35,048 nucleotides of DNA, from positions 1 through 35,048 of the forward strand of contig JAFYZZ010000037.1 in NCBI GenBank assembly GCA_017548445.1, given 5' to 3'. The notes under the pieces are model-generated. The model did no database searches. It was not told where the DNA came from and saw nothing but the letters and a program-made list of their open reading frames with translations. Every line of letters begins with the position of its first letter. Positions within the stretch are counted from its first letter, which is position 1. The translations under genes were made by a program, and so were the position numbers. This DNA is from Bacteroidales bacterium (GTDB lineage Bacteria > Bacteroidota > Bacteroidia > Bacteroidales > UBA932). Positions 26,973 through 34,725 of this stretch are shown here, piece after piece.

Positions 26973-27674
26973 ATGAACAAAGTAGTTAAGATTCTCATCG
27001 AGGTCCTCCTGCTGGCCGCCATCGTCGGTCTGGCCTATCTGCTTTACAGCAGCATTATGCAGCCCGTCAACTTCAACAAGGAGAAAGCCACCCGCCAGGC
27101 CGTCGCCGTGCAGCGCCTCAAGGACATCCGTACCCTGCAGGTCGCCCACAAGTCCGTCACCGGCAAGTTCAACTCCTCGATCGACTCCCTCAAGCAGTTC
27201 TATGAGACCGGCGCGATGGACATCGTGATGCAGATCGGCTCGATGGACGACTCCGTCGCCGTGGCCAACACCGAGGCCATCAAGAAGGCCAACCGCAAGC
27301 TCAAGCCCGAGCAGCTGACGGAAAAACTCGCCGAGGCCTACGCCGCAGGACAGAAGGTCGTGTATTCCCACACCACCAAGATTCCGGTCCGCGACACCCT
27401 CTTCAACAACCGTCCCGACTTCTGCATCGACTCTCTCAAGTATATCCCGTTCTCCGGCAAGGAGCCCATCCAGATGGAAGCTACCACCAAGATGGTGTCC
27501 GGCGTGCCCGTTCCCCTGTTCGAGGCCCGCATTCCCTGGAAGTCCCTCCTCAAGGGTATGAACAACCAGCTGCGCATCAACCTCGACGCCGAGAGCCGCG
27601 ATATGAACCGCTATGAGGGTCTGCAGGTCGGCTCCATCACCGCCCCGAACAACAACGCAGGTAACTGGGAGTAG
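26973..27674 (+). CDS. Single-pass membrane protein with pseudopilin-like N-terminus
   Basis: A 233-residue protein of no family I can name with certainty. It begins with a short basic lead (MNKVVK) and one hydrophobic helix (~7-30), followed by a charged helix and then RLKDIRTLQVAHKSVTGKFNSSIDSLKQF at ~48-76. This order, with the R-x-x-D-I-R-T-x-Q and a G-K-F near a small loop, recalls type II secretion pseudopilins of the GspG kind, but the prepilin cleavage motif GFTLIE is absent. The C-terminal part is beta-rich and ends in NAGNWE. It is followed at once (TAG sharing G with GTG) by the DUF3822-like gene, so the genes are coupled. Cell site: inner membrane with a periplasmic domain. Confidence 0.65.
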   Translation: MNKVVKILIEVLLLAAIVGLAYLLYSSIMQPVNFNKEKATRQAVAVQRLKDIRTLQVAHKSVTGKFNSSIDSLKQFYETGAMDIVMQIGSMDDSVAVANTEAIKKANRKLKPEQLTEKLAEAYAAGQKVVYSHTTKIPVRDTLFNNRPDFCIDSLKYIPFSGKEPIQMEATTKMVSGVPVPLFEARIPWKSLLKGMNNQLRINLDAESRDMNRYEGLQVGSITAPNNNAGNWE

Positions 27675-28132
27675 TGTTCACCCTCGTCCCGTCCCAGTTT
27701 TTCGACCCTGCGGCCGCGCGTGAAGCGCTCTCCGAAGTGGCGCCCTTGAAGGACGGGGATGTCGTGAAACACATTGAAATACCGCAATACGATGCTGTCC
27801 TCGTCTATACACCGGACGAGGACAGCGCCGTTTCCGGGGAGCCCGGAATCTACCGGCTCATCAAGCGCCTGCCCGACTGTCCGGAATACAACAAGATCCT
27901 TTGCAGCCTGCAGGACGGACGGCTCTGCCTCGCCGTCGCCCAGGGCAAGAGCCTGCTGCTCGCCAACAGTTTCCCGGCGCCGGACTTCACCACGGCCGAG
28001 TATTACATCTTCCTCGCGCTGAACTCCCTCCAGCTGAACCCGGAAATCTCCACCGTGTGCTGGCTGACGGAACTGGATGCGGAGGACGAAATGTCCCTGT
28101 ACCGCTATTTCAAGGCGGTGGAACGCTTATGA
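27674..28132 (+). CDS. Short DUF3822-like protein
   Basis: A 152-residue protein starting at GTG 27674, whose first base is the last base of the preceding TAG. The opening FTLVPSQFFDPAAA and the segment KSLLLANSFPAPDFTTAEYYIFLALNSLQLNPE match DUF3822, a Bacteroidota family with an actin-like ATPase fold. Full-length members are ~250-270 residues; here the first ~90 residues and some of the end appear to be missing, and no upstream in-frame start could restore them without overlapping the membrane-protein gene. So this is a short natural variant or an N-terminally reduced protein. It overlaps rsmD by ATGA (28129-28132). Function unknown. Confidence 0.65.
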   Translation: MFTLVPSQFFDPAAAREALSEVAPLKDGDVVKHIEIPQYDAVLVYTPDEDSAVSGEPGIYRLIKRLPDCPEYNKILCSLQDGRLCLAVAQGKSLLLANSFPAPDFTTAEYYIFLALNSLQLNPEISTVCWLTELDAEDEMSLYRYFKAVERL

Positions 28133-28662
28133 GGATCATCGGCGGCCGCCTCAAGGGCAAGACCATCCAGCCCCCGATGGGCTATGGCGCCCGGCCCACC
28201 ACGGACTTCGCGCGGGAGGGCCTCTTCAACATCCTGAACAACGAATACGAATTCAAGGACCTCCGCGTGCTCGACCTCTTCGGCGGCACGGGGGCCGTGG
28301 CCTTCGAGTTCGCCTCGCGCGGGGCCGCGCGGGTATACAGTATCGAGATGAACCGGGACCACGCCGCCTTCATCCGCCGCGAGGCCGCCAGGCTCGGCCT
28401 GGACAACGTAACGGCCGTGCACGCCAACGTATTCGACTTCCTGCCCATCTGCCGCGAGAAATTCGACATCATCTTCGCCGACCCGCCCTACACCCTGGAG
28501 GGGCTGGAAACCATCCCGGACAAGGTCCTGTCCCGCGACCTGCTCCACCCGGAATGCTATTTCATCCTCGAGCACGGCGGCGGACACGACTTCAGCGGCC
28601 ACCCCCTCTTCAAGAAGGAAAAGGTCTACGGCCGCGTGCATCTCAGCTTTTTCGAAAAATAA
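28129..28662 (+). CDS. rsmD: 16S rRNA (guanine-N2)-methyltransferase RsmD
   Basis: SAM-dependent methyltransferase for G966 of 16S rRNA. The 177-residue protein begins MRIIGGRLKGKTIQPP, the usual RsmD start, then RPTTDFAREGLFNIL, the SAM motif LDLFGGTGAVAFEFASRGA (48-66) and the catalytic DPPY at 118-121. The start is the ATG at 28129 in an ATGA overlap with the DUF3822-like stop; longer upstream reading is a shadow of that gene. RsmD next to DUF3822 is a known Bacteroidota pairing. It is followed by a 10-bp hairpin. Confidence 0.92.
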   Translation: MRIIGGRLKGKTIQPPMGYGARPTTDFAREGLFNILNNEYEFKDLRVLDLFGGTGAVAFEFASRGAARVYSIEMNRDHAAFIRREAARLGLDNVTAVHANVFDFLPICREKFDIIFADPPYTLEGLETIPDKVLSRDLLHPECYFILEHGGGHDFSGHPLFKKEKVYGRVHLSFFEK

Positions 28663-28691
28663 ACGAACCGGACTGCAACAATCCGGTTCGT
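28663..28691 (+). terminator. 10-bp hairpin after rsmD
   Basis: ACGAACCGGA (28663-28672) pairs perfectly with TCCGGTTCGT (28682-28691) around a nine-base loop, directly after the rsmD stop. No strong T-run follows (CCTGCGTTA). It probably ends or attenuates the rsmD transcript before the sigma factor gene. Confidence 0.55.
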
Positions 28692-28720
28692 CCTGCGTTA
28701 TATAGACAGAGAACGCGAAA

Positions 28721-29230
28721 ATGACACGGCAGGAGATCACCGAATTCTACAGGACGCACAACCGCAGGCTGTACAACATCAGCCTGCGCATCCTGCGGGA
28801 CTCCGACGAGGCCGAAGAGGTGATGCAGGATACCCTGCTCAAGTACATTTCTTCCCCCGGCAGTTTCTCCTCGGACGCCCAGGTGTCCGCCTGGCTGGCC
28901 CGCACCTGCATCCGCGCCTCCATCGACCGGCTCCGCAGGCGGGAACGCAGGAACAGTTTCCTGAAAGGCTACGCCCACGAGGAAGCCCGTCCGGACGCAT
29001 TCGTCCTCATTCCGGGCGAAGATCCGGAATCCCCGCTTCCCGACATCACGCAGGTCCGCGCCGCGATGGACGCCCTGCAGGAACCTTACCGGCTGGTGCT
29101 GGACCTTGTGCTCATCGAAGGCCTGGACTATGGCGAAATCGCCTCTATCACCGGCCGGAAGGAAACGACCCTCCGCTCGCTGTACTCCCGCGGCCGCGCC
29201 AAACTTGTTGAAATGCTGAAACAGATATGA
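28721..29230 (+). CDS. ECF-type RNA polymerase sigma factor
   Basis: A 169-residue extracytoplasmic-function sigma factor. Region 2 is at ~15-45 (LYNISLRILRDSDEAEEVMQDTLLKY) and region 4 at ~118-168 (QEPYRLVLDLVLIEGLDYGEIASITGRKETTLRSLYSRGRAKL). It overlaps the next gene by ATGA (29227-29230). The 30 bases before the ATG hold no TAnnTTTG box, unlike most units here; it may be autoregulated from its own ECF promoter or reached by read-through from rsmD. Targets probably include the DUF2807 gene two genes on. Confidence 0.9.
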   Translation: MTRQEITEFYRTHNRRLYNISLRILRDSDEAEEVMQDTLLKYISSPGSFSSDAQVSAWLARTCIRASIDRLRRRERRNSFLKGYAHEEARPDAFVLIPGEDPESPLPDITQVRAAMDALQEPYRLVLDLVLIEGLDYGEIASITGRKETTLRSLYSRGRAKLVEMLKQI

Positions 29231-29679
29231 ACGGACTTGAAGAATACATCCGCGCCAATGCCGCGCAGTTCGACACGGCGACGCCGCCCGAGGGGCACGA
29301 GGAGCGTTTCCTCGCCCGGGTGGACGCCCGCCCGGCCGCCCGGCTCGCAGCCCTCTTCCGCCCCCGCCCCGTGCGCTTCGCGCTCTATGCGCTGGCGTCC
29401 CTTGTCGCAGCGCTGCTGATCCTCCGCCCGAACGACCCGTTCCGCGGCACCGGAAACGATCCGCAGAAGATCTACCTCGCCTATATGGACCGGGTTGCCG
29501 AACTTTATCGGACACCCAGTGCGGACAGCGGGACCCGGGACGCCATCCTGGCAGGAATCACCGAAGAAGAGGATCCCCTTTTCCTGCAGCTCCCCGAAGA
29601 GCTCTCCGCCCGCGAACGCGGACGCATCCTGAAAGATTATTATGGCCGTATGCTTACGGCGGCTGGACAAATCAAATAA
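29227..29679 (+). CDS. Putative membrane anti-sigma factor
   Basis: A 150-residue single-pass membrane protein. The N-terminal ~45 residues should be cytosolic (LEEYIRANAAQFDTATPPEGHEERFLAR resembles the sigma-binding end of Bacteroidota proteins found downstream of ECF sigma genes); one helix spans ~50-67 (VRFALYALASLVAALLIL); the periplasmic part is short (~80 residues) and has LPEELSARERGRILKDYY. There is no zinc-binding HxxxCxxC motif, so it is not a classical ZAS anti-sigma. The ATGA overlap with the sigma gene is strong support for a sigma/anti-sigma pair. The DUF2807 gene follows by 11 bases. Confidence 0.7.
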   Translation: MNGLEEYIRANAAQFDTATPPEGHEERFLARVDARPAARLAALFRPRPVRFALYALASLVAALLILRPNDPFRGTGNDPQKIYLAYMDRVAELYRTPSADSGTRDAILAGITEEEDPLFLQLPEELSARERGRILKDYYGRMLTAAGQIK

Positions 29680-29690
29680 ATGAATACGAT

Positions 29691-30566
29691 ATGAAACGCT
29701 TCCTTACCCTCCTTGCGGCGACACTTCTCGCCGCCCTCCCCTTCCAGGCGGCCCGCGCCGCGTCGCCGGACCCCGCCTCCGCTTCCCGCGAGAGCCGCGA
29801 TTACCAGCTGCGCAGCTTCGAAGGCCTCGACATCTCCTGGACCTACAAGGTGGAACTCTCGCGTGACAGCCGCTATCACGTAAGTGTAGAGGCCCCGGAT
29901 TTCATCTTCCCCTACCTGCGGGTCGAGGTCCGCAACGGCGTCCTCACGCTGGGCGTCAGGGAATTGCCGCAGAACATCCGGAAAAAGATCGAGGCGCTGA
30001 GCCGTTCCGGCGAAATCCGCGCCAAGGTGTCGATGCCCGAACTTACCTACCTCGAGATGTCAGGCGCGTCCCAGCTCAGCACCCAGGATGAATTCCTGCA
30101 CCGGAACGACAAGTTCAGGATGCGGCTCAGCGGCGCGGTCTCCGTCCGCGGGCTCGCCCTCAAGGCCGTCGAGGCCGACATCAACTGCAGCGGCGCCGCC
30201 AAGTTCGACTTGAAAGGCGATTTCGACCGTGTGGACCTGGACCTGTCAGGCGCCGTGAAAGGCCAGCTGAAAACCTCCCCCAGAGTAATGCAGATGAACG
30301 TGTCCGGCGCCGTCACCCTCGAAGCCGAAGGTGAGACCGCCGAACTTGTGGTGGAAGGTTCCGGCGCCGCCAGGATCAACACATCCAAGGCTCCGGCACG
30401 CAACGCCAAGGTCCGGCTCTCCGGTGCGACCCGGTGCGACCTTGACGTTCGGGAGTCACTCAGCGTGGACCTGTCCGGTGCGTCTTCCTGCCGCTACCAC
30501 GGCCCCGACGGGCTGCGCATTTCCACGCAATCCGTCTCCCGCGGGGCTTCACTGACAAGATACTAG
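29691..30566 (+). CDS. Secreted DUF2807 (GIN domain) beta-repeat protein
   Basis: A 291-residue exported protein with signal peptide to about residue 23. After a DUF2807/GIN-type lead (LRSFEGLDISWTYKVELSRD, 40-59), eight SGA motifs fall at residues 124, 147, 167, 186, 205, 224, 244 and 262, about 19-20 residues apart, in contexts LSGA, MSGA, VSGA or CSGA. This spacing suggests one beta-helix rung per repeat. DUF2807 proteins are envelope or surface proteins in Bacteroidota; role unknown. It is third in the sigma/anti-sigma unit and so a likely output of it. It converges on the SDR gene with a six-base gap. Confidence 0.85.
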   Translation: MKRFLTLLAATLLAALPFQAARAASPDPASASRESRDYQLRSFEGLDISWTYKVELSRDSRYHVSVEAPDFIFPYLRVEVRNGVLTLGVRELPQNIRKKIEALSRSGEIRAKVSMPELTYLEMSGASQLSTQDEFLHRNDKFRMRLSGAVSVRGLALKAVEADINCSGAAKFDLKGDFDRVDLDLSGAVKGQLKTSPRVMQMNVSGAVTLEAEGETAELVVEGSGAARINTSKAPARNAKVRLSGATRCDLDVRESLSVDLSGASSCRYHGPDGLRISTQSVSRGASLTRY

Positions 30567-30572
30567 GACAGA

Positions 30573-31358
30573 CTACTGCGGCTTGATCCGCCGCACCAGG
30601 CGGGCGCACAGGCCGGGGAAGAAACGCTTGACGTACACCATCAGCAGTTCCTTGCTTCCCACCAGCACCTCGCGCTTGCCGCGGTCGATGGCCTTGACGA
30701 TGATCCGGGCGGCCCGGTCGGCAGAAATGCCGCCGGCCTGCCCGGGATCCATTTTCCCGTGGGGCTGGCCGCCTTTGTCCAGGGCGCTCAGGGAGATGTT
30801 GGTCTGCACCCGGCCCGGACAGACAATCGTGACGCGGAGACCCTGGTTGTAGTATTCCGCCTGAAGGGTCTCGAAGAAGCCGTAAACGGCGAACTTGGCT
30901 GAGCAATAGGCGCTCCGGAGGGGGAAGCCGAACTTGCCGGAAATGGAAGAAGTCACGGCAATGTGCCCGCCTCCCTGCGCAAGCATCCGGGGCAGGACGG
31001 TTCGGGCGATGGTTTCCGGTGCGAAGAAATCGATTTCCATAATCTTCCGGACCATCGCTTCGGAGGTGTCCTCCACCAGGGTGCGCTGGCTGATGCCGGC
31101 GTTGCAGTAAACGACATCCAGACCGTCGAAAGCCCCCCAGGCGGCCTCGCAGAGCGCCGGAAGGCCCGAAGGGTCGGAGAAATCGTACGGCAGCGCCTCT
31201 ACCCGGGCGGCGCCGGCGGCGCGGCAGCGTTCCGCGGCCGCATCCAGTTCCTCTCCGGGAAGCGCCGTGAGAACCACCTGCGCGCCCCGCGAGGCATACC
31301 GCAGGGCACAGGCCAGTCCGATGCCGGAGGAGGCGCCTGTGATCCAGACTTTCTGCAT
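30573..31358 (-). CDS. Short-chain dehydrogenase/reductase (DHRS7B-like)
   Basis: A 261-residue NAD(P)-dependent oxidoreductase of the classical SDR type. The nucleotide motif is TGASSGIG (7-14), then CNAG (85-88), the serine SS at 137-138 and YCSAK (Tyr151, Lys155). The usual catalytic Asn of the tetrad reads Asp110 (MEIDFF). The C-terminus VYVKRFFPGLCARLVRRI is basic and may be membrane-associated, as in DHRS7-like members. Substrate unknown. It starts one base after the VOC stop and is last in the ackA-pta-VOC-SDR unit, which suggests a shared expression rather than a shared pathway. Confidence 0.87.
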   Translation of the reverse strand: MQKVWITGASSGIGLACALRYASRGAQVVLTALPGEELDAAAERCRAAGAARVEALPYDFSDPSGLPALCEAAWGAFDGLDVVYCNAGISQRTLVEDTSEAMVRKIMEIDFFAPETIARTVLPRMLAQGGGHIAVTSSISGKFGFPLRSAYCSAKFAVYGFFETLQAEYYNQGLRVTIVCPGRVQTNISLSALDKGGQPHGKMDPGQAGGISADRAARIIVKAIDRGKREVLVGSKELLMVYVKRFFPGLCARLVRRIKPQ

Positions 31359-31359
31359 A

Positions 31360-32421
31360 TCAGGGAAGGGGTTTCTGACGGGACACCAGGCCCATCATCC
31401 GGAAGAGGAATTTCGGAAGAGGCTTGGCGGAGTCCCGCTTTTCCATATCGATGAACCAGCCCAGCTTCTTCGCCACCGGGATCTTATAGGTCTCCACGAG
31501 CTCGATCAGCGTGCCGTCGGGGTCCTCGATGTAGCTGAAGCGCCCGGAGGCGTCGCCCATATCAAAACGCTCCCCGTCCGGACAGCTGTCCACCGTGAAA
31601 GGATGCCCCTGGGCGGTGCAGAAGGCCTTCATTTCATCCATCTGCGTCACGTCGAAACATACCTGGATGAAGCCGGGATCGCCCCAGAACCGGCCCTCGT
31701 AAACCTTGCGGGGCGTGTAGTCCAGGGCCTGCACCAGTTCCAGGGTGCTCTCGCCGAACAACTCGCTGAAGGCGCCCTTGCGCGGCTCGTGCCCCAGGAT
31801 GACGCGGCGGCAGCGCCGCCCGCCTCCGGGCAGGAAGGATGTGGCGTCGTAAGGGCCTTCGGCATCGCTCAGCACCCGCGTGTAACCCAGGACCTCCCCG
31901 TAGAAACGCAGGGAGCGCTCCATATCGCCCACGCCGATGACGGCACCGACCAGACCACCTGCAAGACGCTTCTCGTCAATGAAGACATCCTTGCGTTCCA
32001 CGGCCTGGAACCAGTTGCCATAGAGGTCCTTCACCCAGAAGAAAGGCGTTCCGTCCGGAAGCGCCCCCAGTTCGCTGCAGTCCCTCCACTTCGCGGAGAG
32101 TTCCTTCCGGAAGGCGGCCGCATCGCGGCATTTCAGCTTCGCGGCCAGGATGCCCAGGTCGCCCACGGACACTTCAAAGGGGCAGGGCTCCGGCTTGCGC
32201 TCCGAAAACTGCCAGATCTCGTAGCCGGAACCGCCCTGCAGGTTCACGGCGATGCACGCGTGGCGCTTCTGCGGACGCCCCCCGGTATAGGGGAGCATCC
32301 GCTCGGCCACGGTATCGTCTTCCAGGATTTTCACGTCGGCGCCGAACATCTCGATGAACCAGTTCCAGGACTTCCTGAAATCCGCGGTTCCTACGCCGAT
32401 CTGCTGTATTCCGGTAATCAT
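31360..32421 (-). CDS. Large VOC (glyoxalase/dioxygenase-fold) protein with repeated modules
   Basis: A 353-residue protein of the vicinal oxygen chelate superfamily. Module 1 begins [24 protein letters not shown], module 2 (~160 onward) [22 protein letters not shown], and the end has [15 protein letters not shown]. With about 350 residues it should contain four beta-alpha-beta-beta-beta units. The His that usually starts each metal-binding unit is not seen (Gln, then Val at these places), though late Glu residues are kept, so metal binding may be changed. Reaction unknown. The start is an ATGA overlap with pta (32418-32421), so it is coupled to acetate metabolism genes. Confidence 0.75.
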   Translation of the reverse strand: MITGIQQIGVGTADFRKSWNWFIEMFGADVKILEDDTVAERMLPYTGGRPQKRHACIAVNLQGGSGYEIWQFSERKPEPCPFEVSVGDLGILAAKLKCRDAAAFRKELSAKWRDCSELGALPDGTPFFWVKDLYGNWFQAVERKDVFIDEKRLAGGLVGAVIGVGDMERSLRFYGEVLGYTRVLSDAEGPYDATSFLPGGGRRCRRVILGHEPRKGAFSELFGESTLELVQALDYTPRKVYEGRFWGDPGFIQVCFDVTQMDEMKAFCTAQGHPFTVDSCPDGERFDMGDASGRFSYIEDPDGTLIELVETYKIPVAKKLGWFIDMEKRDSAKPLPKFLFRMMGLVSRQKPLP

Positions 32422-33425
32422 TTCGCGTCCATCGCCTGGCAGGCGGTGATGGCGATCATCTTATAGACGTCGTCCACGGAGCAGCCGCGGCTGAGGTCGT
32501 TGACCGGCCGGGCGATACCCTGGAGGATGGGGCCGATGGCGTCGGCCTCGCCCAGGCGCTGGACCAGCTTGTAGGCGATGTTGCCCACCTCGAGGTTCGG
32601 GAACACGAGCACGTTGGCGTTGCCGGCGATCTCGGAGCCGGGGGCCTTCTTCTTGCCCACGGACGGCACCAGGGCGGCGTCGGCCTGGAGTTCGCCGTCG
32701 ACCTTGAGGGTGGGGTCGAGCTCTTTCGCGAGCGCCGTGGCCTCCACCACCTTGTCCACCACCTCGTGCTTCGCGGAGCCCTTGGTGGAGAAGGAGAGCA
32801 TCGCCACGCGCGGGTCGGTGAAGCCGGCCACGCTCCGGGCGGTCTGCGCCGTGCAAACGGCGATCTGGGCCAGCTGGCCGGCGTCCGGGGCCGGAGTCAC
32901 GGCCACGTCGCCGATCACGAGCACGCCGTTCTCGCCATACTGCGGGGTCTTGGTGACCATCAGCATCGCGCCGCTCACGCAGGTGATGCCGGGGGCGCAC
33001 TTGATGATCTGCAGGGCCGGGCGGAGGGTCTCGCCGGTGGTGGAGAGAGCACCGCTGATCTGCCCGTCGGCGTCGCCGCTCTTGATGATCAGGCAGCCGA
33101 AGTAAAGCGGGTCGAGCACGGTCTTGCGGGCCAGTTCGATGGTCATTCCCTTCTTCTGGCGCAACTGGAAGAGCAGCTGGGCGTACTCCTCGGTCTTCTC
33201 GCTCGTCTCGGGGTCGATGATGGTGGCCTCGGCGATATGCTTCAGGCCGAGCTCCGCGGCATACGCGAGGACTTTCTCGCGGTTTCCGATCAGGATGATG
33301 TCGGCGAGGCCGTCGGCGATGGCGCGGTCGGCCGCCGTGATGGTGCGCTCCTCGAAGGATTCCGGGAGCACGATGCGCTGCTTGTTGGATTTAGCGCGCG
33401 CAACGATCTGGTCAATGAGAGACAT
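32418..33425 (-). CDS. pta: Phosphate acetyltransferase
   Basis: Converts acetyl-CoA and phosphate to acetyl phosphate and CoA, the step before acetate kinase. The 335-residue protein is the short form with only the PTA_PTB catalytic domain. It starts [23 protein letters not shown], has [17 protein letters not shown] and the C-terminal [22 protein letters not shown] and [17 protein letters not shown], all typical of Pta. There is no N-terminal DRTGG regulatory part. It sits ten bases after ackA and overlaps the VOC gene by four bases. Confidence 0.95.
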   Translation of the reverse strand: MSLIDQIVARAKSNKQRIVLPESFEERTITAADRAIADGLADIILIGNREKVLAYAAELGLKHIAEATIIDPETSEKTEEYAQLLFQLRQKKGMTIELARKTVLDPLYFGCLIIKSGDADGQISGALSTTGETLRPALQIIKCAPGITCVSGAMLMVTKTPQYGENGVLVIGDVAVTPAPDAGQLAQIAVCTAQTARSVAGFTDPRVAMLSFSTKGSAKHEVVDKVVEATALAKELDPTLKVDGELQADAALVPSVGKKKAPGSEIAGNANVLVFPNLEVGNIAYKLVQRLGEADAIGPILQGIARPVNDLSRGCSVDDVYKMIAITACQAMDAK

Positions 33426-33435
33426 ATCTTTGGTA

Positions 33436-34653
33436 TTAGTTTTCGAGTTCGGAGACGATGTGCATCGTGTCGCGGGCGATCACCAGCTCCTCGTTGGTGG
33501 GGATGAGGGCCACCTTGACGGTGGAGTCCGGCGTGGAGAGGATGGTCTCGGCGCCGCGGGCGGCGTCGTTCACCTCCGGGTCGATCTTCACGCCCATATA
33601 GGCGAGGTTTTCGCAGACGCGACGGCGCAGGCGCGGGTTGTTCTCGCCGATGCCGGCGGTGAAGACGATCAGGTCAACGCCGTTCATCTCGGCGATGTAG
33701 GCGCCCACGTTCTTGATGGTGTCGTAGGTGAGTTTCTTGAGCGCCATCTTGGAACGCACGTCGCCTTCCCGGGCGGCGGCGTCCAGGTCGCGCATATCGG
33801 AACTCCGGCCGGACATTCCCAGGAAGCCGCTCTTCTTGTTCATTATGGCGGTCATCTGGTCCGGCGTGAGCCCCTCCTTCTTCATTATGTAAGGAATGAT
33901 GTTGGCGTCGATGTTGCCGCAGCGGGTGCCCATAATCATCCCTTCGAGCGGAGTGAAGCCCATCGAGGTGTCCACTACCTTGCCGTCCTTGATGGCGGTC
34001 ACGCTGCTGCCGTTGCCGAGGTGGCAGGTGATGATCTTGGAGTGCGCGAGGTCCAGGCCGGCGAGTCTGGCGCCGCGCTGCGACACGTACTGGTGGGAGG
34101 TGCCGTGGGCGCCGTAGCGGCGGACCCGGTACTTCTTGTAATACTCATAAGGCAGGGCGTACATATACGCGTACGGCTCCATCGTCTGGTGGAAGGCGGT
34201 GTCGAAAGTCACGACCTGGGGCACGTCGGGAAGCACTTTCGAGACGGCCTCGATGCCCAGCAGGTGGGCCGGGTTGTGCAGCGGGGCGAAGTCGCAGCAG
34301 ATGCCGATCTTCGCCAGGACGTCGTCGTTCACGAGGGTGCTCCCGGCGAAGAAGTCCGCACCCTGCACGATGCGGTGCCCCACGGCCTCGATGTCGTCGA
34401 AGCTGGACAGCACGCCGTGCACGGGATCCACGAGGGCGTCGAGCACGAGTTTCATTCCCACCGTGTGGTCGGGGATGGGCAGGCTGGCCGTGTAAGGCTC
34501 CTTGCCGGCAGGCTTGTGGGTGATGCAGCCGTCGGGAAGGCCGATTTTTTCGACCAGGCCCTTGGCCAGCAGGTCATAGACGTCGTCGTTCTTCATATCG
34601 AGAAGCTGGTACTTCACGGAAGAACTGCCGCAATTGATTACAAGGATGATCAT
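33436..34653 (-). CDS. ackA: Acetate kinase
   Basis: Makes acetate and ATP from acetyl phosphate, the main substrate-level ATP step of fermenting Bacteroidales. The 405-residue protein has all the catalytic marks of the acetokinase family: Asn7 in INCGSSSVK, Arg94 in GHRIVQGA, Asp151 in FDTAFHQTM, His184 in GAHGTSH, HLGNGSS (211-217), Arg244 in MGTRCGNID and the late Glu in [10 protein letters not shown]. It leads the ackA-pta-VOC-SDR unit from a perfect -33/-7 promoter at 34682-34714. Confidence 0.96.
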   Translation of the reverse strand: MIILVINCGSSSVKYQLLDMKNDDVYDLLAKGLVEKIGLPDGCITHKPAGKEPYTASLPIPDHTVGMKLVLDALVDPVHGVLSSFDDIEAVGHRIVQGADFFAGSTLVNDDVLAKIGICCDFAPLHNPAHLLGIEAVSKVLPDVPQVVTFDTAFHQTMEPYAYMYALPYEYYKKYRVRRYGAHGTSHQYVSQRGARLAGLDLAHSKIITCHLGNGSSVTAIKDGKVVDTSMGFTPLEGMIMGTRCGNIDANIIPYIMKKEGLTPDQMTAIMNKKSGFLGMSGRSSDMRDLDAAAREGDVRSKMALKKLTYDTIKNVGAYIAEMNGVDLIVFTAGIGENNPRLRRRVCENLAYMGVKIDPEVNDAARGAETILSTPDSTVKVALIPTNEELVIARDTMHIVSELEN

Positions 34654-34681
34654 ATTCGAAAAAGGTTACTGTCTGTATCGT

Positions 34682-34689
34682 GCAAATTT
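34682..34689 (-). promoter_or_regulatory. Full Bacteroidota promoter for ackA-pta
   Basis: TAAATTTG (34682-34689, minus) with TTTG -33 at 34711-34714 and a 21-base spacer, giving a leader of about 25 bases. Confidence 0.85.
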
Positions 34690-34702
34690 ACGAATTTTTG
34701 CG

Positions 34703-34709
34703 TATTTTG
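34703..34709 (+). promoter_or_regulatory. Near-consensus -7 box TATTTTG for the serine hydrolase gene
   Basis: One base short of TAnnTTTG, 16 bases before the ATG at 34726. It lies in the spacer of the divergent ackA promoter. Confidence 0.45.
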
Positions 34710-34725
34710 TCAAAAATCGATTGAA

